64,000 nt of DNA from Aradus depressus (Eukaryota > Arthropoda > Insecta > Hemiptera > Aradidae): the NCBI GenBank assembly GCA_963662175.1, contig OY759219.1, forward strand, positions 30,360,908 through 30,424,907. Reading direction: 5' to 3'. Numbering within the stretch: position 1 is the first letter of the stretch; every line of letters starts with the position of its first letter. Of this stretch, positions 1-10,336 are shown in pieces. Below the pieces are notes generated by a model that had not been told where the DNA came from, made no database searches, and saw only the letters and a program-made list of their open reading frames with translations. The position numbers and the translations under genes were made by a program.

Positions 1-688
1 ATGGGTCAGTTTCCTATGTCCAAGTCTTAGTCTTGTGATGATCATCGTGTCTCGTCTGTTCATGGTGCTTGGAGGTTTCCACGGCTTGTTTTATTTTATT
101 CTTCGGAGTTTGTTGTATTCCATCTGCATCTATTCATATAGTGACCTGAAGTAGGTCGAAAGGTCTTGTGCTATGTTAACTGTTTGAGGCAAAAAGGGGT
201 AGACTGCAACGTCTTTTGTGGTAATGTCTGTTCTCGTTCCCAGGAATGCCAACTTGGGACGGGATCCAAATTAGTTTTATTTTTCTCTGTTTTTCAATTA
301 ATTTTGAGTGTCTTGTTTGAATTTCTTGAATGTTTTTTCAACTGATGCACTATGGGTAGTTCATATGAACTATTAGTAATTACAAAATGCCCCAAAATAT
401 GTTAATTGTCAAAGACTGGGAAGAGTTGAGCTCCGCCGAGTGGTCTTCCTCACTGAAGTAACAAGTTATTTATCTTGTTACTTTAGAATAGCCAGGGGCT
501 CCCTGTTACTGGGTCACTGTTACTCAATAGTAGCTACTTGTGAAATTCATAAATAAGTGGTCCGTATCTTGAACCGGTTTTCTTCTTATCGACAACCCAC
601 TGCCACACTCCTACAGGTGGAAAACATCTTTAAAGGCGTCTAAACGTAACATTTGCCTCATAAATGACAAGTTTTGTTTGTATTTTTT
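1..688. other. unassigned AT-rich DNA
   Basis: I see no gene, RNA or recognisable transposon here. Short reading frames are all closed within a few dozen codons. It may be old repeat or intronic sequence. Confidence 0.5.
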
Positions 689-950
689 ACTTCCTCAGCG
701 AAGTATAGTGGAAATTATGTTATCGGCCAGAAATTCGATGCGAAATTTTCACGCAATTTCATGTTTTCCGACCATTTGATTCTAATAATGTTAAAAACCC
801 AATTTATGTACGTACCTGTGAATACGATAACTCCTGATTGAATGAATGTATCGACCCGAAATTTTTTACTTGTTTCCAGAACTTACTAAGGGCGTCACAT
901 ATTTGATTGTCAGCCAAATCGGCTGAAGGGAATGGGGGAATTAACACAAT
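689..950 (+). repeat. family A repeat fragment
   Basis: First copy of the dominant repeat of this window. It has the GCGAAGTATAGTGGAAATTATG start, a TCATGTTTTCCGACC segment, then the GAATGAATGTATCGACCCG module and CAGCCAAATCGGCTGAAGGG. The family is defined only by comparison inside this window; I do not recognise a named family or a coding capacity. Confidence 0.7.
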
Positions 951-1074
951 CCAACTTCTGTTGTAATGAATGTATGACATGAGAAGAAATGAGAAAAACA
1001 TTTTTTATTTGGACCAGTACTAAACATGTACTTTACACAAATGACAAATGAAACTTGAAAATTAAAATTAAAAG

Positions 1075-1450
1075 TCTTGGTACAATCTCGGCTGCAGCCT
1101 GCGAGCTACAGGCTGGCCGAGACTCCAGAGCAGGCTGGCAGACCTTTATGGAAGTCTCGAGTGAGGTTTTCGATGTGGGTTGCAAAAGGAGCAACTCCCA
1201 GTTTTCGATGGATTTGGGTATTCCTGATAAACCGGGGTGCGTTCACCGCTATCCGGAGGACTTTGTTTTGAAATGTCTGTAATCTTGTCAGGTTGGTGTG
1301 GCTAGTGCAGAACCAAGCACACGGGCAAGCGTAGGTTAAGAGTGGAAGTATTAGTGTTTTGTAAAGTAAGGATGTGCATGTGTATTTCATATGTAAATTC
1401 AAAGCTCTATAAAGGCGACACCTGTTAGTTTTCAGCGGAATGGATGGCAT
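1075..1450 (-). pseudogene. jockey-like LINE reverse transcriptase, C-terminal fragment
   Basis: The minus strand is open for 114 codons and reads YKTLILPLLTYACP and then LQTFQNKVLRIAVNAP. This pairing is the familiar region after the RT catalytic core in jockey-clade non-LTR retrotransposons, where the thumb is followed by a QNKxLR-xxxNAPW-like motif. The catalytic YADD box, endonuclease and ORF1 are absent, so this is a dead 5'-truncated fragment. The frame stops shortly after the motif. A jockey-type C-terminus recurs at 37.3 kb, but from another subfamily. The family-level call is firm; the exact clade is inferred. Confidence 0.75.
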
Positions 1451-1622
1451 CTACTATTTTTCTTTAATATCGGTCGAATGGAAGAGGAGATTCAGAGGTT
1501 TTTAAAAGTATAATAGTGATTCCTGGTCGCCAAGTCTGTCTCCACTTTTCACAAAGTGTCCCTCAATCATCTCATTATGTCCTTTCATATCTTTCTCACT
1601 GTTTGACTACATTAACTGTATA

Positions 1623-2100
1623 CAGGGGCGTAACTAGGGAGGGGATATGGGGGATCATCCCCGAAATTAAAAAAAAAAAAAATGCCCTTATTGTAAATAA
1701 TAAAACTATTTTTACTTGCATGGAAATTATTTATTGACATAAAACATTTTCCTATTAGAGGTCGTGCGTATCCTGGTGAAGTTTGACCTTGGGTAGAGAA
1801 AGCAGTTCGAAAATATTTTATTTCAAGCCTAAAACAATGTGATAAGAACATTTTACCAGCAATTCACAGGTTTTTTGAAAATTGGAAGTACACTTCCCAG
1901 TTTCTGTAGCAACAAGTGAACGGTCTTTCTCAACCCTTAAACGTAAGAAAAGCTATATCAGAAATAGTACTAGCCAAGACAGATTGAATGGATTAGCTCT
2001 GATGTCAATACACAGAGACATTCATCTAGACACTGAAACAGATTTAAAGAAGCTTGCACAATCAAAAGCTAGAAGACTTGAATTAATTTTGTAATAGCGA
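1623..2100 (+). pseudogene. hAT transposase C-terminal fragment with element end
   Basis: The 71-codon frame at 1882-2094 contains FPVSVATSERSFSTLKRKK, then RLNGLALMSIHRDI. This is the C-terminal hAT dimerisation domain, close to the kind found in ZMYM1-like transposases, with the SERSFS and L-N-L-hydrophobic-I motifs in order. About 260 bp upstream at 1623 lies CAGGGGCGTAACTAGGG, a hAT-like terminus of the type also seen near 26.1, 45.4 and 47.9 kb. The DDE catalytic domain, zinc finger and BED domains are missing, so only an internally deleted or 5'-truncated remnant remains. The far end of the element was not located. Confidence 0.75.
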
Positions 2101-2860
2101 AGGAAGACGCTTTAAGAAGTCGGAGTCGGAAATTACCTTAGTAGTCTAGCTAATAAGAGCGTGTTAATAATAAACTAAAAACCATTTCCAAACGAACTGC
2201 GTGTTTGTCAAATTTGGTTAAAATCGACTTTTAGTTTTATTCTATTTTATAAACGGACATACAGACATTTTGTACAAATTGACTCATTTTGATCCCGGGT
2301 GTCCAGAAAACCCAACTTTTTTTAATTTTCCAATATAAACTAATCAAATAAATGTCTACGTGTGTGTAAACTCGAAAGTCGTTCACTGCAAATTTCCTCA
2401 ACGGATCTTAACGAAATTTGATATTTTCCTCCTTTTTGTCTCCTAGTTGCGGCCAGTAGCCTGACAGCAAATGGAACACGGATCTTTTGTAGAAGCGTTC
2501 AGTCGTCCCTGACTGTATACCCCACTAGACGTTACACTTTAACTGCCACGTTACACTCTAACTGCCACAGATCTACTTTACATCTTGGAAGTTATATCGC
2601 AGAAATCTGTAGCGTTTCATTATACCATTATAACGGGATACTAGTTCAGTTTTCTTTACAGTTTATAACCATAACAGCTTACTGAATTGTTTACAGTAGT
2701 TAGTGTACGAAGTAGTAGCAATAACGACTTTCTCTAATGAGAAGTAATCTTTGTTTCATACTTCATTTATGGAATGTTTCAATGTATTCGAAACATTGTA
2801 CAACATTTTACGCCATCGTAGAACACAAGTGTACTCTATGTCGTAATGAATGGTACCTGA
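2101..2860. other. unassigned DNA
   Basis: No gene or named repeat seen. The reading frames are short and broken on both strands. Confidence 0.5.
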
Positions 2861-2995
2861 GGGCGTCGGTGGTTCAGAGGTAGCGTGCATTCCTACTGAG
2901 CTCAAGATCGCGAGCTTTGAATGGGACGTTATGCGATGATCCTGTAGGGCACTATGGTAGTAGGCGATATGACCGAAGCTCGGCATGAGTCACAA
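2861..2995 (+). repeat. tRNA-derived SINE, degenerate, internally deleted
   Basis: The head GGGCGTCGGTGGTTCAGAGG matches the SINE head with mutations in the A box. A GGGACGTTATGCGATGATCC segment and the tail GGCATGAGTCACAATAAC follow. The T-arm is destroyed and about 200 bp of the body is missing. Confidence 0.75.
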
Positions 2996-3564
2996 TAACG
3001 TAAATAATCAGTGGAACATCTATGATGTACATATAAAATATAAATCTGGAGATGCTAGCAAAACCATTATAGCATCAGGGTAGAGAGTAAAATAAAATGC
3101 GCTTACTACTCGTACAGTGTGCTGTCTATGTGAACACTGGCTCGTAGCTCTAAGAGGAGGAACACAATTCACACACTGTATTCATGCAAATAAGTTCTTG
3201 AATAATAAGATAAACACAATAAAAAAAAAAAAATTATCTGTGCAATATGCAATATATTTTTGTCATAAAATAAAAAATACAATAATAAATCATCGATGTT
3301 GCTAAAACCAAGTATAAAAAATTATTTTTTTCTCATAGTTCCCACAATAATCCTCTAGACTTCTGTCACACTTCCCCAACGATGGTTAAAGCGCCCATAG
3401 AGACCTCCTAAGCAGTAACAGTGAAGTGATTAGTTGCAAATGTGAGTAACTCAAGTGATCAGAGACTGTCACGACTGAGTGATTTCCCCCTGTTGACATT
3501 GCCATTATCTCTCTTAGACCATTTGAGTTTTATATATTTTTTACTTCTAGCTACCTCTTTTAAA
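2996..3564. other. unassigned DNA with an A-tract
   Basis: No gene or named repeat seen. There is an A-tract near 3221-3232 in AT-rich sequence. Confidence 0.45.
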
Positions 3565-4531
3565 TCGGCCAAATGGGGGTTCAGGGGAGATGGCTCAATT
3601 CAAAAACCCCAATAATAAAATAATAAATAAATAAATAATAATAATTGTGACCATTACTTTTACAATATTAACATTAACATTTCCAAAATTATAGATTATA
3701 TCAGCTGAACAATAATGACATTTATAAAGGAACCTTTAACAAACTTAATAAATAACATAAATAAATAAAAAAATTATAAATAAAATAAGTAATTACAAAT
3801 TAATAATAATAATGTAACAAAGACAGTAAATATGGAGTGGGGATGTAGGTATTGAATATCAATATAATATGTAAGTTGAAATACATTATTCGTTAACAAT
3901 GAATGATTTAAGTTTTAGAGCGCTGATTAAATAATAGAAAATGTTTGAGATATTCTTATTATGGGCCAGGAGTAAGTTACGGAAGTTGGATCGATCTATA
4001 CTGATACTCTGAGGCAGGAAGTGGCTTCTAATGGGGGAGTATATCGGACAACCAATTCGTTTTTATTGCAGATTGTACAAAGTTCCTGGGGATTAAGGGT
4101 GTATACATTATTTTTGTAACTGATTTTTAAGACAGTACTTGCCAGATAGACGGAGTTGAACCAGTGCTTTCATGTATGAGAATGGAACATTCAGGTTTAG
4201 GTATGATTAGAGTTGATCTGGGTTGTAAATATTGAGATAAAAGGTGTTGTATCGGCATTCTAAAAGGTAATATTTATCTTTATTCTTCAGATGATTCACA
4301 TATGCGTCCGAAACCCTGTGCAGAGAGTTCAAAAACCCCAATAACTGCGGATGTAATGAATTTATAGACACAAAATATAGTATGAGGATTTAAGAGCCCG
4401 TTTGTAAGTCACCTGTTGAATATTAGCGAAAACGGTCGACTGGTTTCGGAGAGGGAGTGAAGTTAAATGATAATTTATTAATTCGTCCTGGGAAAGTACA
4501 TTGCCGGTGATTCACCGACAACTTTTTTGCA
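3565..4531 (+). repeat. family A copy split by a LINE insertion
   Basis: The left part (3565-3615) ends in TTCAAAAACCCCAATAA. The same 17 bp reopens the right part at 4328, which continues with the TGCGGATGTAATGAAT module, GAATATTAGCGAAAACGG, and the end GTACATTGCCGGTGATTCAC at about 4496. Removing 3616-4344 restores a contiguous family A order, so this copy is older than the LINE insertion. Confidence 0.75.
3616..4327 (-). mobile_element. non-LTR retrotransposon 3' end with 17-bp target duplication
   Basis: A 712-bp insertion flanked by perfect direct repeats TTCAAAAACCCCAATAA at 3599-3615 and 4328-4344. In the minus strand the 3' end runs into an ATT/TTTA-rich tail next to 3616. Translated on the minus strand it gives degenerate but protein-like stretches with several stops, of the kind seen in the C-terminal tail of insect LINE reverse transcriptases. 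No catalytic motif is left. The tail type resembles the element ends at 15.9 and 48.4 kb. Clade uncertain. Confidence 0.65.
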
Positions 4532-4875
4532 AGGTTAGGTTAGGTTTTATGACTCATGCCCGGGCATTAACTACGAGGTCATATCGCCTACTACCAGAGC
4601 GCTCTTTCGTCACTCTGGTGGACACGAGCCCGACTCTACAGTGGGAGTCCCAAATTTTGGCCTACCCTAAATTTTTATTCCTAGGGCAGGGGTCTTTATC
4701 GAGTACCTAACATCGTACAGGCTCGGGACCATCGCTTAACATCCCATCCGAAGCACGGCGTGCTTAAGTTTATTTTAACTCCCAGATAAAATAAACTAAG
4801 GGCCTCGGTCGGGTTTCGAATCCACGTTCTTGAGCTCAGAAGACAAGCACGCATACCACTGAGCTACCGGCGCCC
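4532..4875 (-). repeat. tRNA-derived SINE, nearly full length
   Basis: Read on the minus strand it starts GGGCGCCGGTAGCTCAGTGG (A box TAGCTCAGTGG), carries the T-arm region, here with a mutated B box (GGATTCGAAACCC), the TTTATTTTATCTGGGAGTTA hairpin segment, and ends in the AACCTAACCT tail at 4532-4545. It sits directly after a family A end. Confidence 0.9.
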
Positions 4876-5379
4876 TACAGTTTTATATATATATTTGTAA
4901 ATAATAAACATTTTTGACCGATAATATATCTTCGTGTTCCTGGGATTGTAATATTGGGGTAAAATGAATACACAAGATAGATTTCTACGTACTATAGTAA
5001 TATCGATTTTTTTCTTGTCCTGCGGTCTATTCAAAATATTATTGAAGAATCCCTGATTTCATTTTTTTGGTTGTTTTGTCCTTTGTGTCTCGGAGAAGGG
5101 GAACACAATTAGAGGGACTAAGAGAGGTTGTCCCTTTAAAAAAAAAAAGGGAGGCTTTTATACCAGAGGTTCGTTCACTTTGTGCCGATGCCGCTGAAGG
5201 ACGATGGAGAGGACCAATCTTATTTTGAAAGTGTTCCATTAGTTGGGAGCTGTGCCGGGGGTGTTGGCAAACAGGGTAGGCAACAAGGCAACTTAGCGGC
5301 AAAATACGCGAAACTCATAAGGAAATTTTCATATAAGTCACAAAATTGTTTATATGTATCCAAAACACCGTAAGGACGA
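4876..5379. other. unassigned DNA
   Basis: No gene recognised. An 87-codon minus frame and a 63-codon plus frame overlap here, but neither resembles a protein family I know. Confidence 0.4.
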
Positions 5380-5556
5380 CACATATTGTTTTTCAGTCAA
5401 ATCGGCCAGAGTGAAAGGGGGAGGTATGATGACGGTTTGCGTGGGGGTCTTTAATGAATATCTCTCATTGCTTAAATTCGGGAATATTCCTTATTTTCCT
5501 ATCCGAAAGACGGAGTTCTCAAGGTTTTTTTTTTTTCACTTCACAGGTAAAAATCG
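5380..5556 (+). repeat. family A fragment
   Basis: GACGACACATATTGTTTTTC and CAGTCAAATCGGCCAGAG are the module core. A T-tract follows at 5526-5537. Confidence 0.55.
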
Positions 5557-5637
5557 TAAGAACCTCGGTTTGGTCTTGTATCCGCGATTTTGAGCACAGT
5601 AGCCAAGTACTTTATCTCCGTGCTACTGGCGCCCGCT
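5557..5637 (-). repeat. tRNA-like head of the SINE only
   Basis: Minus-strand read: GGGCGCCAGTAGCACGGAGA, then a decayed anticodon and T-arm part up to the GAGGTT that matches GAGGCC of the SINE. The body and tail are absent. Confidence 0.6.
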
Positions 5638-5975
5638 AAGCTTCAGCAATTGACATACTTGAGGAGTGCAATACTTTTCTGAAGTCGGTTAAATCTCGAA
5701 TTGACACTGCTGATGTGACGTCTCTTTCCCGAAAAGAAAGAATGGTCCTGACGAGGCTTGTTGCGGAAACGCCCTCCGAGATGTCCACTATGCAAGGAAG
5801 AATGTCTTCCACATTCTTCAGTTCTGTGAAGCTCTCAAAGCCTACCGAGAAAGAGATGGATTGCTTCACGATGCTGGAGCAGTGCTGAAAGATAGCTCGG
5901 CCTACACATCCCAGCTGCCGCAATTCTTGCGAAACACAGCTAGTATCCAGAGAGATAGCCTTATCCACTATCTAC
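5638..5975 (+). pseudogene. unrecognised coding-like segment
   Basis: This ~340-bp stretch is clearly richer in G+C than its surroundings and is open for about 80 codons on the plus strand (around 5642-5887), reading SAIDILEECNTFLKSVKSRI at its start, before a TGA. After the stop another frame stays open. The minus strand is also open for 110 codons. The plus reading has a normal mix of charged and hydrophobic residues with no low complexity. I do not recognise a family. It could be a host exon, a retrocopy fragment or part of an unknown transposon ORF. Confidence 0.3.
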
Positions 5976-5989
5976 TATAATAATAGTTG

Positions 5990-6720
5990 TGCTGGCGCTA
6001 ATGGCTTCTGCAGTCGATGCGCCTAGTAAAAAAAAATTGACTTACTTGATCAATTCTTAATTTTTTTTATTATACATTATTTATAACTAATTAAAATTTA
6101 AAATATATACAATAAGAGTATATAATCAATAAATACACTCAGAAAATAACAATTTAAAATTTGATAGATGGGAACAGATACGATTTTTCTCAGTTTCTTT
6201 TCAGTGACAACTGGCAGTACAGAGTGGTTAAGAGCAGACAGACATATCCCCTCTCTAGAATTGAGGACGGGTCTCACCTTCCTTACTTTCCAATGTTATC
6301 TTTCAATTACATCCTTTTCAGAAATTAACAAATTAAAATTTCATAAATGGATAAACTTTCTTCTTCCCCATCTGTGTGTCACAACTCCAGCACAGAGTGC
6401 GTGAAGGCGGAGATGCTTATCCCCTCTCTAGAATTGAGTATAGACAAGCTATACTTATCCCTGTATAATGTACCCACGTGACACATTTACCCATTCTATG
6501 TAAGTGTCATCGATTTATAGGTCCAGCTAGCTGTTTGCTCTCTCTTCCGTATCACGTTGCATAAATATTTACCCACTTATAATAATTAATTTTGTTTACA
6601 TTGTTTAATACACATAAGTTAAAGTTTGAGTAAACACAGATAACTGAAATTTGTATTGACATATAATGTAAATGTGCCCATCTTATTATTTACGTTTGAG
6701 CAATTCCTGAAAATATAGTA
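5990..6720. repeat. AT-rich DNA with a direct repeat
   Basis: The phrase TATCCCCTCTCTAGAATTGA occurs twice (about 6245 and 6418), each preceded by a related AATTTAAAATTT-type stretch (about 6150 and 6330). This is a local ~170-bp duplication. The same AACAATTTAAAATTT motif recurs in the palindrome at 19 kb. No gene seen. Confidence 0.5.
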
Positions 6721-6835
6721 AGTTTATATGACTCATGTAATTGGTCATAAATTCGGTGTAAATTTTTCACCGGAATTTCATGTTTTCCAACCCCCTAAAT
6801 CCAAAAATAAAACAATAATTGGGGTAGCTGAGGAA
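6721..6835 (+). repeat. family A fragment
   Basis: Contains the CACCGGAATTTCATGTTTTC segment, followed by an A-tract and a (TA) stretch. Confidence 0.6.
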
Positions 6836-6883
6836 GCAATAAAAAAAAAATATATATATAAAAATTATATACAATGTGGAGAA

Positions 6884-7146
6884 GGCGCCGGTAGCTCAGT
6901 GGTATGCGTGCTTGCTTATTGATACCAAGATCGCGGGTTCGAAACTCAGCACCTTCGGATGGGTCGTTGAGCGATGGTCCCGAGCCTGTACTATGTCATG
7001 TACCCGTAAAATACCCCTTACCCTAGGTGAATAAAAATTTAGGATTGGAAAAATTTAGGACTCTCATAGTAGCGACGGGCTCAGTTCCAACAGAGCGATG
7101 AATGAACGCTCTAGTAGTTAAAGTCCGGGCATGAGTCATGATAACT
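6884..7146 (+). repeat. tRNA-derived SINE, internally deleted
   Basis: Intact head GGCGCCGGTAGCTCAGTGGT and B box GGGTTCGAAACTC. The TTTATTTTATCTGGGAG hairpin block is deleted. It then runs through GATGGTCCCGAGCCTGTAC to the GGGCATGAGTCATGATAACT end, without an AACCT tail. Confidence 0.85.
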
Positions 7147-7185
7147 ATATAATATCTAAACAATGATCATGGGAAATGGCAATGT

Positions 7186-7771
7186 CTGTTGAAAGACATA
7201 ACAGTGTTTTTGAAACAGAGAGTAGAATGACTAACCAAATCGTTCATGCAGTTTTGTTTTTAGAACAGTCTTTTAATTTGATGTCAGGGACTATACATTA
7301 CATTTTAAAACATCCAACTATAGAGAGATGAGTGTGGAAAGTTGAATCAACTGACTTTCAACGTTGATTGAATGGGCCTGTCAATCAGTGCCACTGACCC
7401 ACAGAGAGTAAATCCGATAGTGTCACCTTTCTGTCCATCAATCACTTAACAAAAACAGACGTACCTCTCGTGTATCTATTGATAACTTTTATCTGTTCCT
7501 GTATATGTTTTTCTGTTTGTTTATTTATTTATATAGGTTATATAAGATATATATATATATTTTTTAAGTTGTTTCCAATAGATAACTAAAGAGAGGGTAC
7601 ACAAGTTATGGATGACATTTTATCTGTGAATGTTAACCTATCTATCGTGCTCCTGATGTTTATTTATTTTAGTTATTTAATTAAAAGACTGTTCTAGAAA
7701 CGAGAACGCGTGGACGTTATGGTTAGTCATTCTACTCTCTGTTTCAAAAACAATGTTTTATCTCTCAACAG
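7186..7771. mobile_element. MITE-like element with long inverted repeats
   Basis: The left arm CTGTTGAAAGACATAACAGT at 7186 and the reverse complement of the right arm (starting CTGTTGAGAGATAAAACA, ending at 7771) match over about 95 bp, sharing TGACTAACCA and GAACAGTCTTTTAATT. The interior (~390 bp) shows no coding frame. I could not fix the target duplication or superfamily. Confidence 0.65.
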
Positions 7772-7884
7772 TTGTGATATTGCTACTACTCATCATTGGT
7801 TATTCCGATACTATATACAATGGTTATTTAAAATTGTCTATTACATTATAAAAAGTAGAATTTTTTTTTATAATACTTATTTTT

Positions 7885-8209
7885 TTTTTGCTTCCCGATC
7901 TACACGAAGTATAGGGAAAGTTATGTAATCGGTCAGAAATCGGAAGATGAGTTTTCACCGGTATTCCATGTTTTCCATTTCCCATTTTCCATATAAAATA
8001 TCGACTTGATATTTTATATATATATTCAGAGCCACATAATGACGACACTTATTGATTTTCATCGGTATCAGCCAAAGGGAAGGGGGGATCCACTCAAAAA
8101 CCATAATAACTGCTGAAAATTAATAGTTGTTGTCGTTAGACGGTTCTGGATTCATATATAAAATTTCGTGTTGATACATTCATTCTATCGGGAGTTATCG
8201 TGTTAAAAG
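7885..8209. repeat. family A, plus copy followed by inverted module
   Basis: A plus copy starts with CACGAAGTATAGGGAAAGTT near 7903 and runs to CCACTCAAAAACC. From about 8125 the same module appears inverted (TACATTCATTCTATCGGGAG). The two parts form a head-to-head arrangement. Confidence 0.65.
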
Positions 8210-9182
8210 CATGAAATGACGTTGAAAACTCCTGGTGAAGTAACAAACGGAATTACAGAATGGACACATTAAATAACTACACATATAAGAAGTGGTTGTG
8301 AGGGGCCTAAGAGAAAAATGTCTGCCTTCCTCTCCATTAGGTGCAAATCCTGATTGACTCCACAGGAGGTCAAAGCGCCAATGGCTACGAGACCTCCTAC
8401 CGTGCAAGGCTGCATTAGGGGTGTCATACTGTATTCCTACCCTTATGTGGGATATATAAGAGCGATCGGCATGTTGCCCCATTTGTATATTGTCACGAGT
8501 ACATTTTAAATATCAAGTACATTGGAGAAATGTTAATTATGGTAATGTCACTGATAATGTAGCAGTAAAACCGGAGAATTATGACAATTTATAAATATAG
8601 AAATGGGTAAAAACATTATATTAATTGTACAATATGACAACAAATATATTATTTTTGATCGATCCCTCTCCTCTGATCCCTCTTTCCCTCAACCCCCTCA
8701 ACTCTAAGGCTCATAGATAATTTAACAAGGCATGTTGCCCTAAAATTAACAAGAGATAATTAATTAATTTAAAATGAGAGAAGAGAAGTACAAATAGACT
8801 TATGTTGGTGGTTTCTAAGATAATTCGATTAGCGTTGGACCACCCGTGTGGACAATATATAAATATATGATAAGTAGCAAGATGTGCCAAGTGAGGTCCT
8901 GTTGATGACAGACCTCACACAGAGCTTCTGGCACTAGTCCCTCGTCCTCGTTAGAACCAAGTGTCACACACCCTTCAGTGGTGATGTTGTGTCCAAGGGA
9001 CCCATCTCATGAGTTTCCTCATTTCAAAATAGTACGCCACAAGTCACTAAGATGACTAATGTATCTTTTCTAGTGGTCATTTAAAGGAGCAACTCCACTA
9101 GTTTTCTTCTTTACCATATATCCAGATCCAGTTGTATTCAAGTGCCCTCTAGAGATATATCGTGAAGCTAGCCTATATCAAA
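8210..9182. other. unassigned DNA
   Basis: No recognisable gene or transposon. There are locally GC-richer stretches at 8300-8480 and 8900-9020 without a long frame. Confidence 0.4.
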
Positions 9183-9723
9183 GGTTGTAAAATAAGATAT
9201 AGTATAAATAATTATCTAAAAAACTAACAACTTTAACAATTTAAAATTATTTTAAATTGTTAAAGTTGTTAGTTTTGTAGATAATTATATTATTTTTTAT
9301 ATCTTATTTATTGCTCAGTGGTATGCGTGCTTGCCTTCTGAGCTCAAGATCTTGGGTTCGAAACGCCCTTAGTTTATATTATCTGGGAGGTAAAATAAAC
9401 TTAAGCACGCCGTCCTTCTGATGGGACGTTAAGCGATGATCTCGAGCCTGTACGATGTGAGGTACTCGTTAAAGACCCTACCCTAGGTGAAGAAAAAATT
9501 AGGGTAGGCAAAATTTAGGACTCCTGCAGTAGAGTCGGGCTCATGTCCACCAGAGAGACGCTCTGGTAGTGTGGTGAGTCATACTAACTTATTAAAACAT
9601 TGTAATTATGTTATTTTCAAAGTTATTTTATCAGACTGCCTGATGATGAGGGCAACCTTGAAAGCCGGCTAGCAAATATCAATGAAATGTGAGAGGTCAG
9701 ACTATATATTATTTTACAACCTT
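9183..9723. mobile_element. foldback element with hammerhead-like motif, split by a SINE
   Basis: The ends AGGTTGTAAAATAAGATATA (9183) and, inverted, ACTATATATTATTTTACAAC (to about 9722) pair with each other. The left part is a near-perfect palindrome at 9191-9308 with essentially no loop (centre near 9248). The right part (9625-9700) contains CCTGATGATGAGGGCAACCT followed by TGAAAGCCGGCT. A related copy at 18.95-19.84 kb has the same order (palindrome, then the CTGATGA motif, then the TTTGACAACC end). The SINE at 9311-9584 interrupts this copy. Class unknown. Confidence 0.6.
9311..9584 (+). repeat. tRNA-derived SINE, 5'-truncated
   Basis: Starts inside the A box (TTGCTCAGTGGTATGCG), keeps GGGTTCGAAACGCCC, the TTTATATTATCTGGGAGG hairpin and the body, and ends at GGTGAGTCATACTAAC with no AACCT tail. 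Confidence 0.85.
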
Positions 9724-9754
9724 CTCACTACATCAGCCATCTTATTCTATCTAT

Positions 9755-9830
9755 TGTACTCGTTAAAGACTCCTACATTACTTAACTGAACCTAGGTAGG
9801 TAACATTTAGGACTGCCACAGTCCTAATAG
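9755..9830 (+). repeat. SINE body fragment
   Basis: GTACTCGTTAAAGACTCC and CATTTAGGACTGCCACAG match the SINE body with gaps. Very short and degenerate. Confidence 0.35.
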
Positions 9831-9894
9831 GGATTTAGAGGATTCAAAAGTGGGCTAGGGACCTTTTGGAGCAGTCATAGAGAAATATAACCAC

Positions 9895-10320
9895 GTGAAG
9901 AGAGTCGAAGATGTTCCTGGGTGAGAATTCCAAGGTGTTGAACGATGGGATCCTGAACCTCAAAAGGAACGAACTTCGGCAACTAACTGGAGTTCTCACA
10001 GGACACGGTCCGTTCAATAGACACCTACACACTGTAGGAGTCATGGACAGTCCTACCTGTGATAGTTGTGGGGAAGAAGACGAGACGGCGGCACACTTCT
10101 GGATATATGCTTGGACGAGATTCCAAATTTTTGGTTAAGATGTGATCTTGGACCATGGGAGCATTATCAGACTCATTAAGGAAACTGGGAGACTGGGTAC
10201 TTCATGAAAGGCTTGATTTTAGTAGCATAAACGACTAGGTAACAAGGTTAAGTTTAATCACCTTATCTTGTCACCTAAACAACTAGGTGTAATATATAAT
10301 TTTGAACAAAAATAAAGAAA
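9895..10320 (+). pseudogene. R1/I-type LINE C-terminal fragment
   Basis: An open frame at 9911-10138 reads LTGVLTGHGPFNRHLH and then CDSCGEEDETAAHFW. The TGHG-P/C-F-x-x-L motif followed by a C-x2-C ... H zinc-knuckle-like segment is typical of the C-terminus of insect R1- and I-group non-LTR retrotransposons, in some after an RNase H domain. The RT core is missing. Downstream, coding-like sequence continues with stops, then an A-rich tail (AATAAAGAAAAAAAAA) near 10310-10325, as expected for a LINE 3' end. A Tigger-like MITE begins right after the tail. Confidence 0.75.
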
Positions 10321-10336
10321 AAAAAATATATATATA

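Noticed and set aside
1055..1282. Two overlapping plus-strand frames
   Set aside because: They are antisense to the jockey-like RT fragment, which has clear family motifs on the minus strand.
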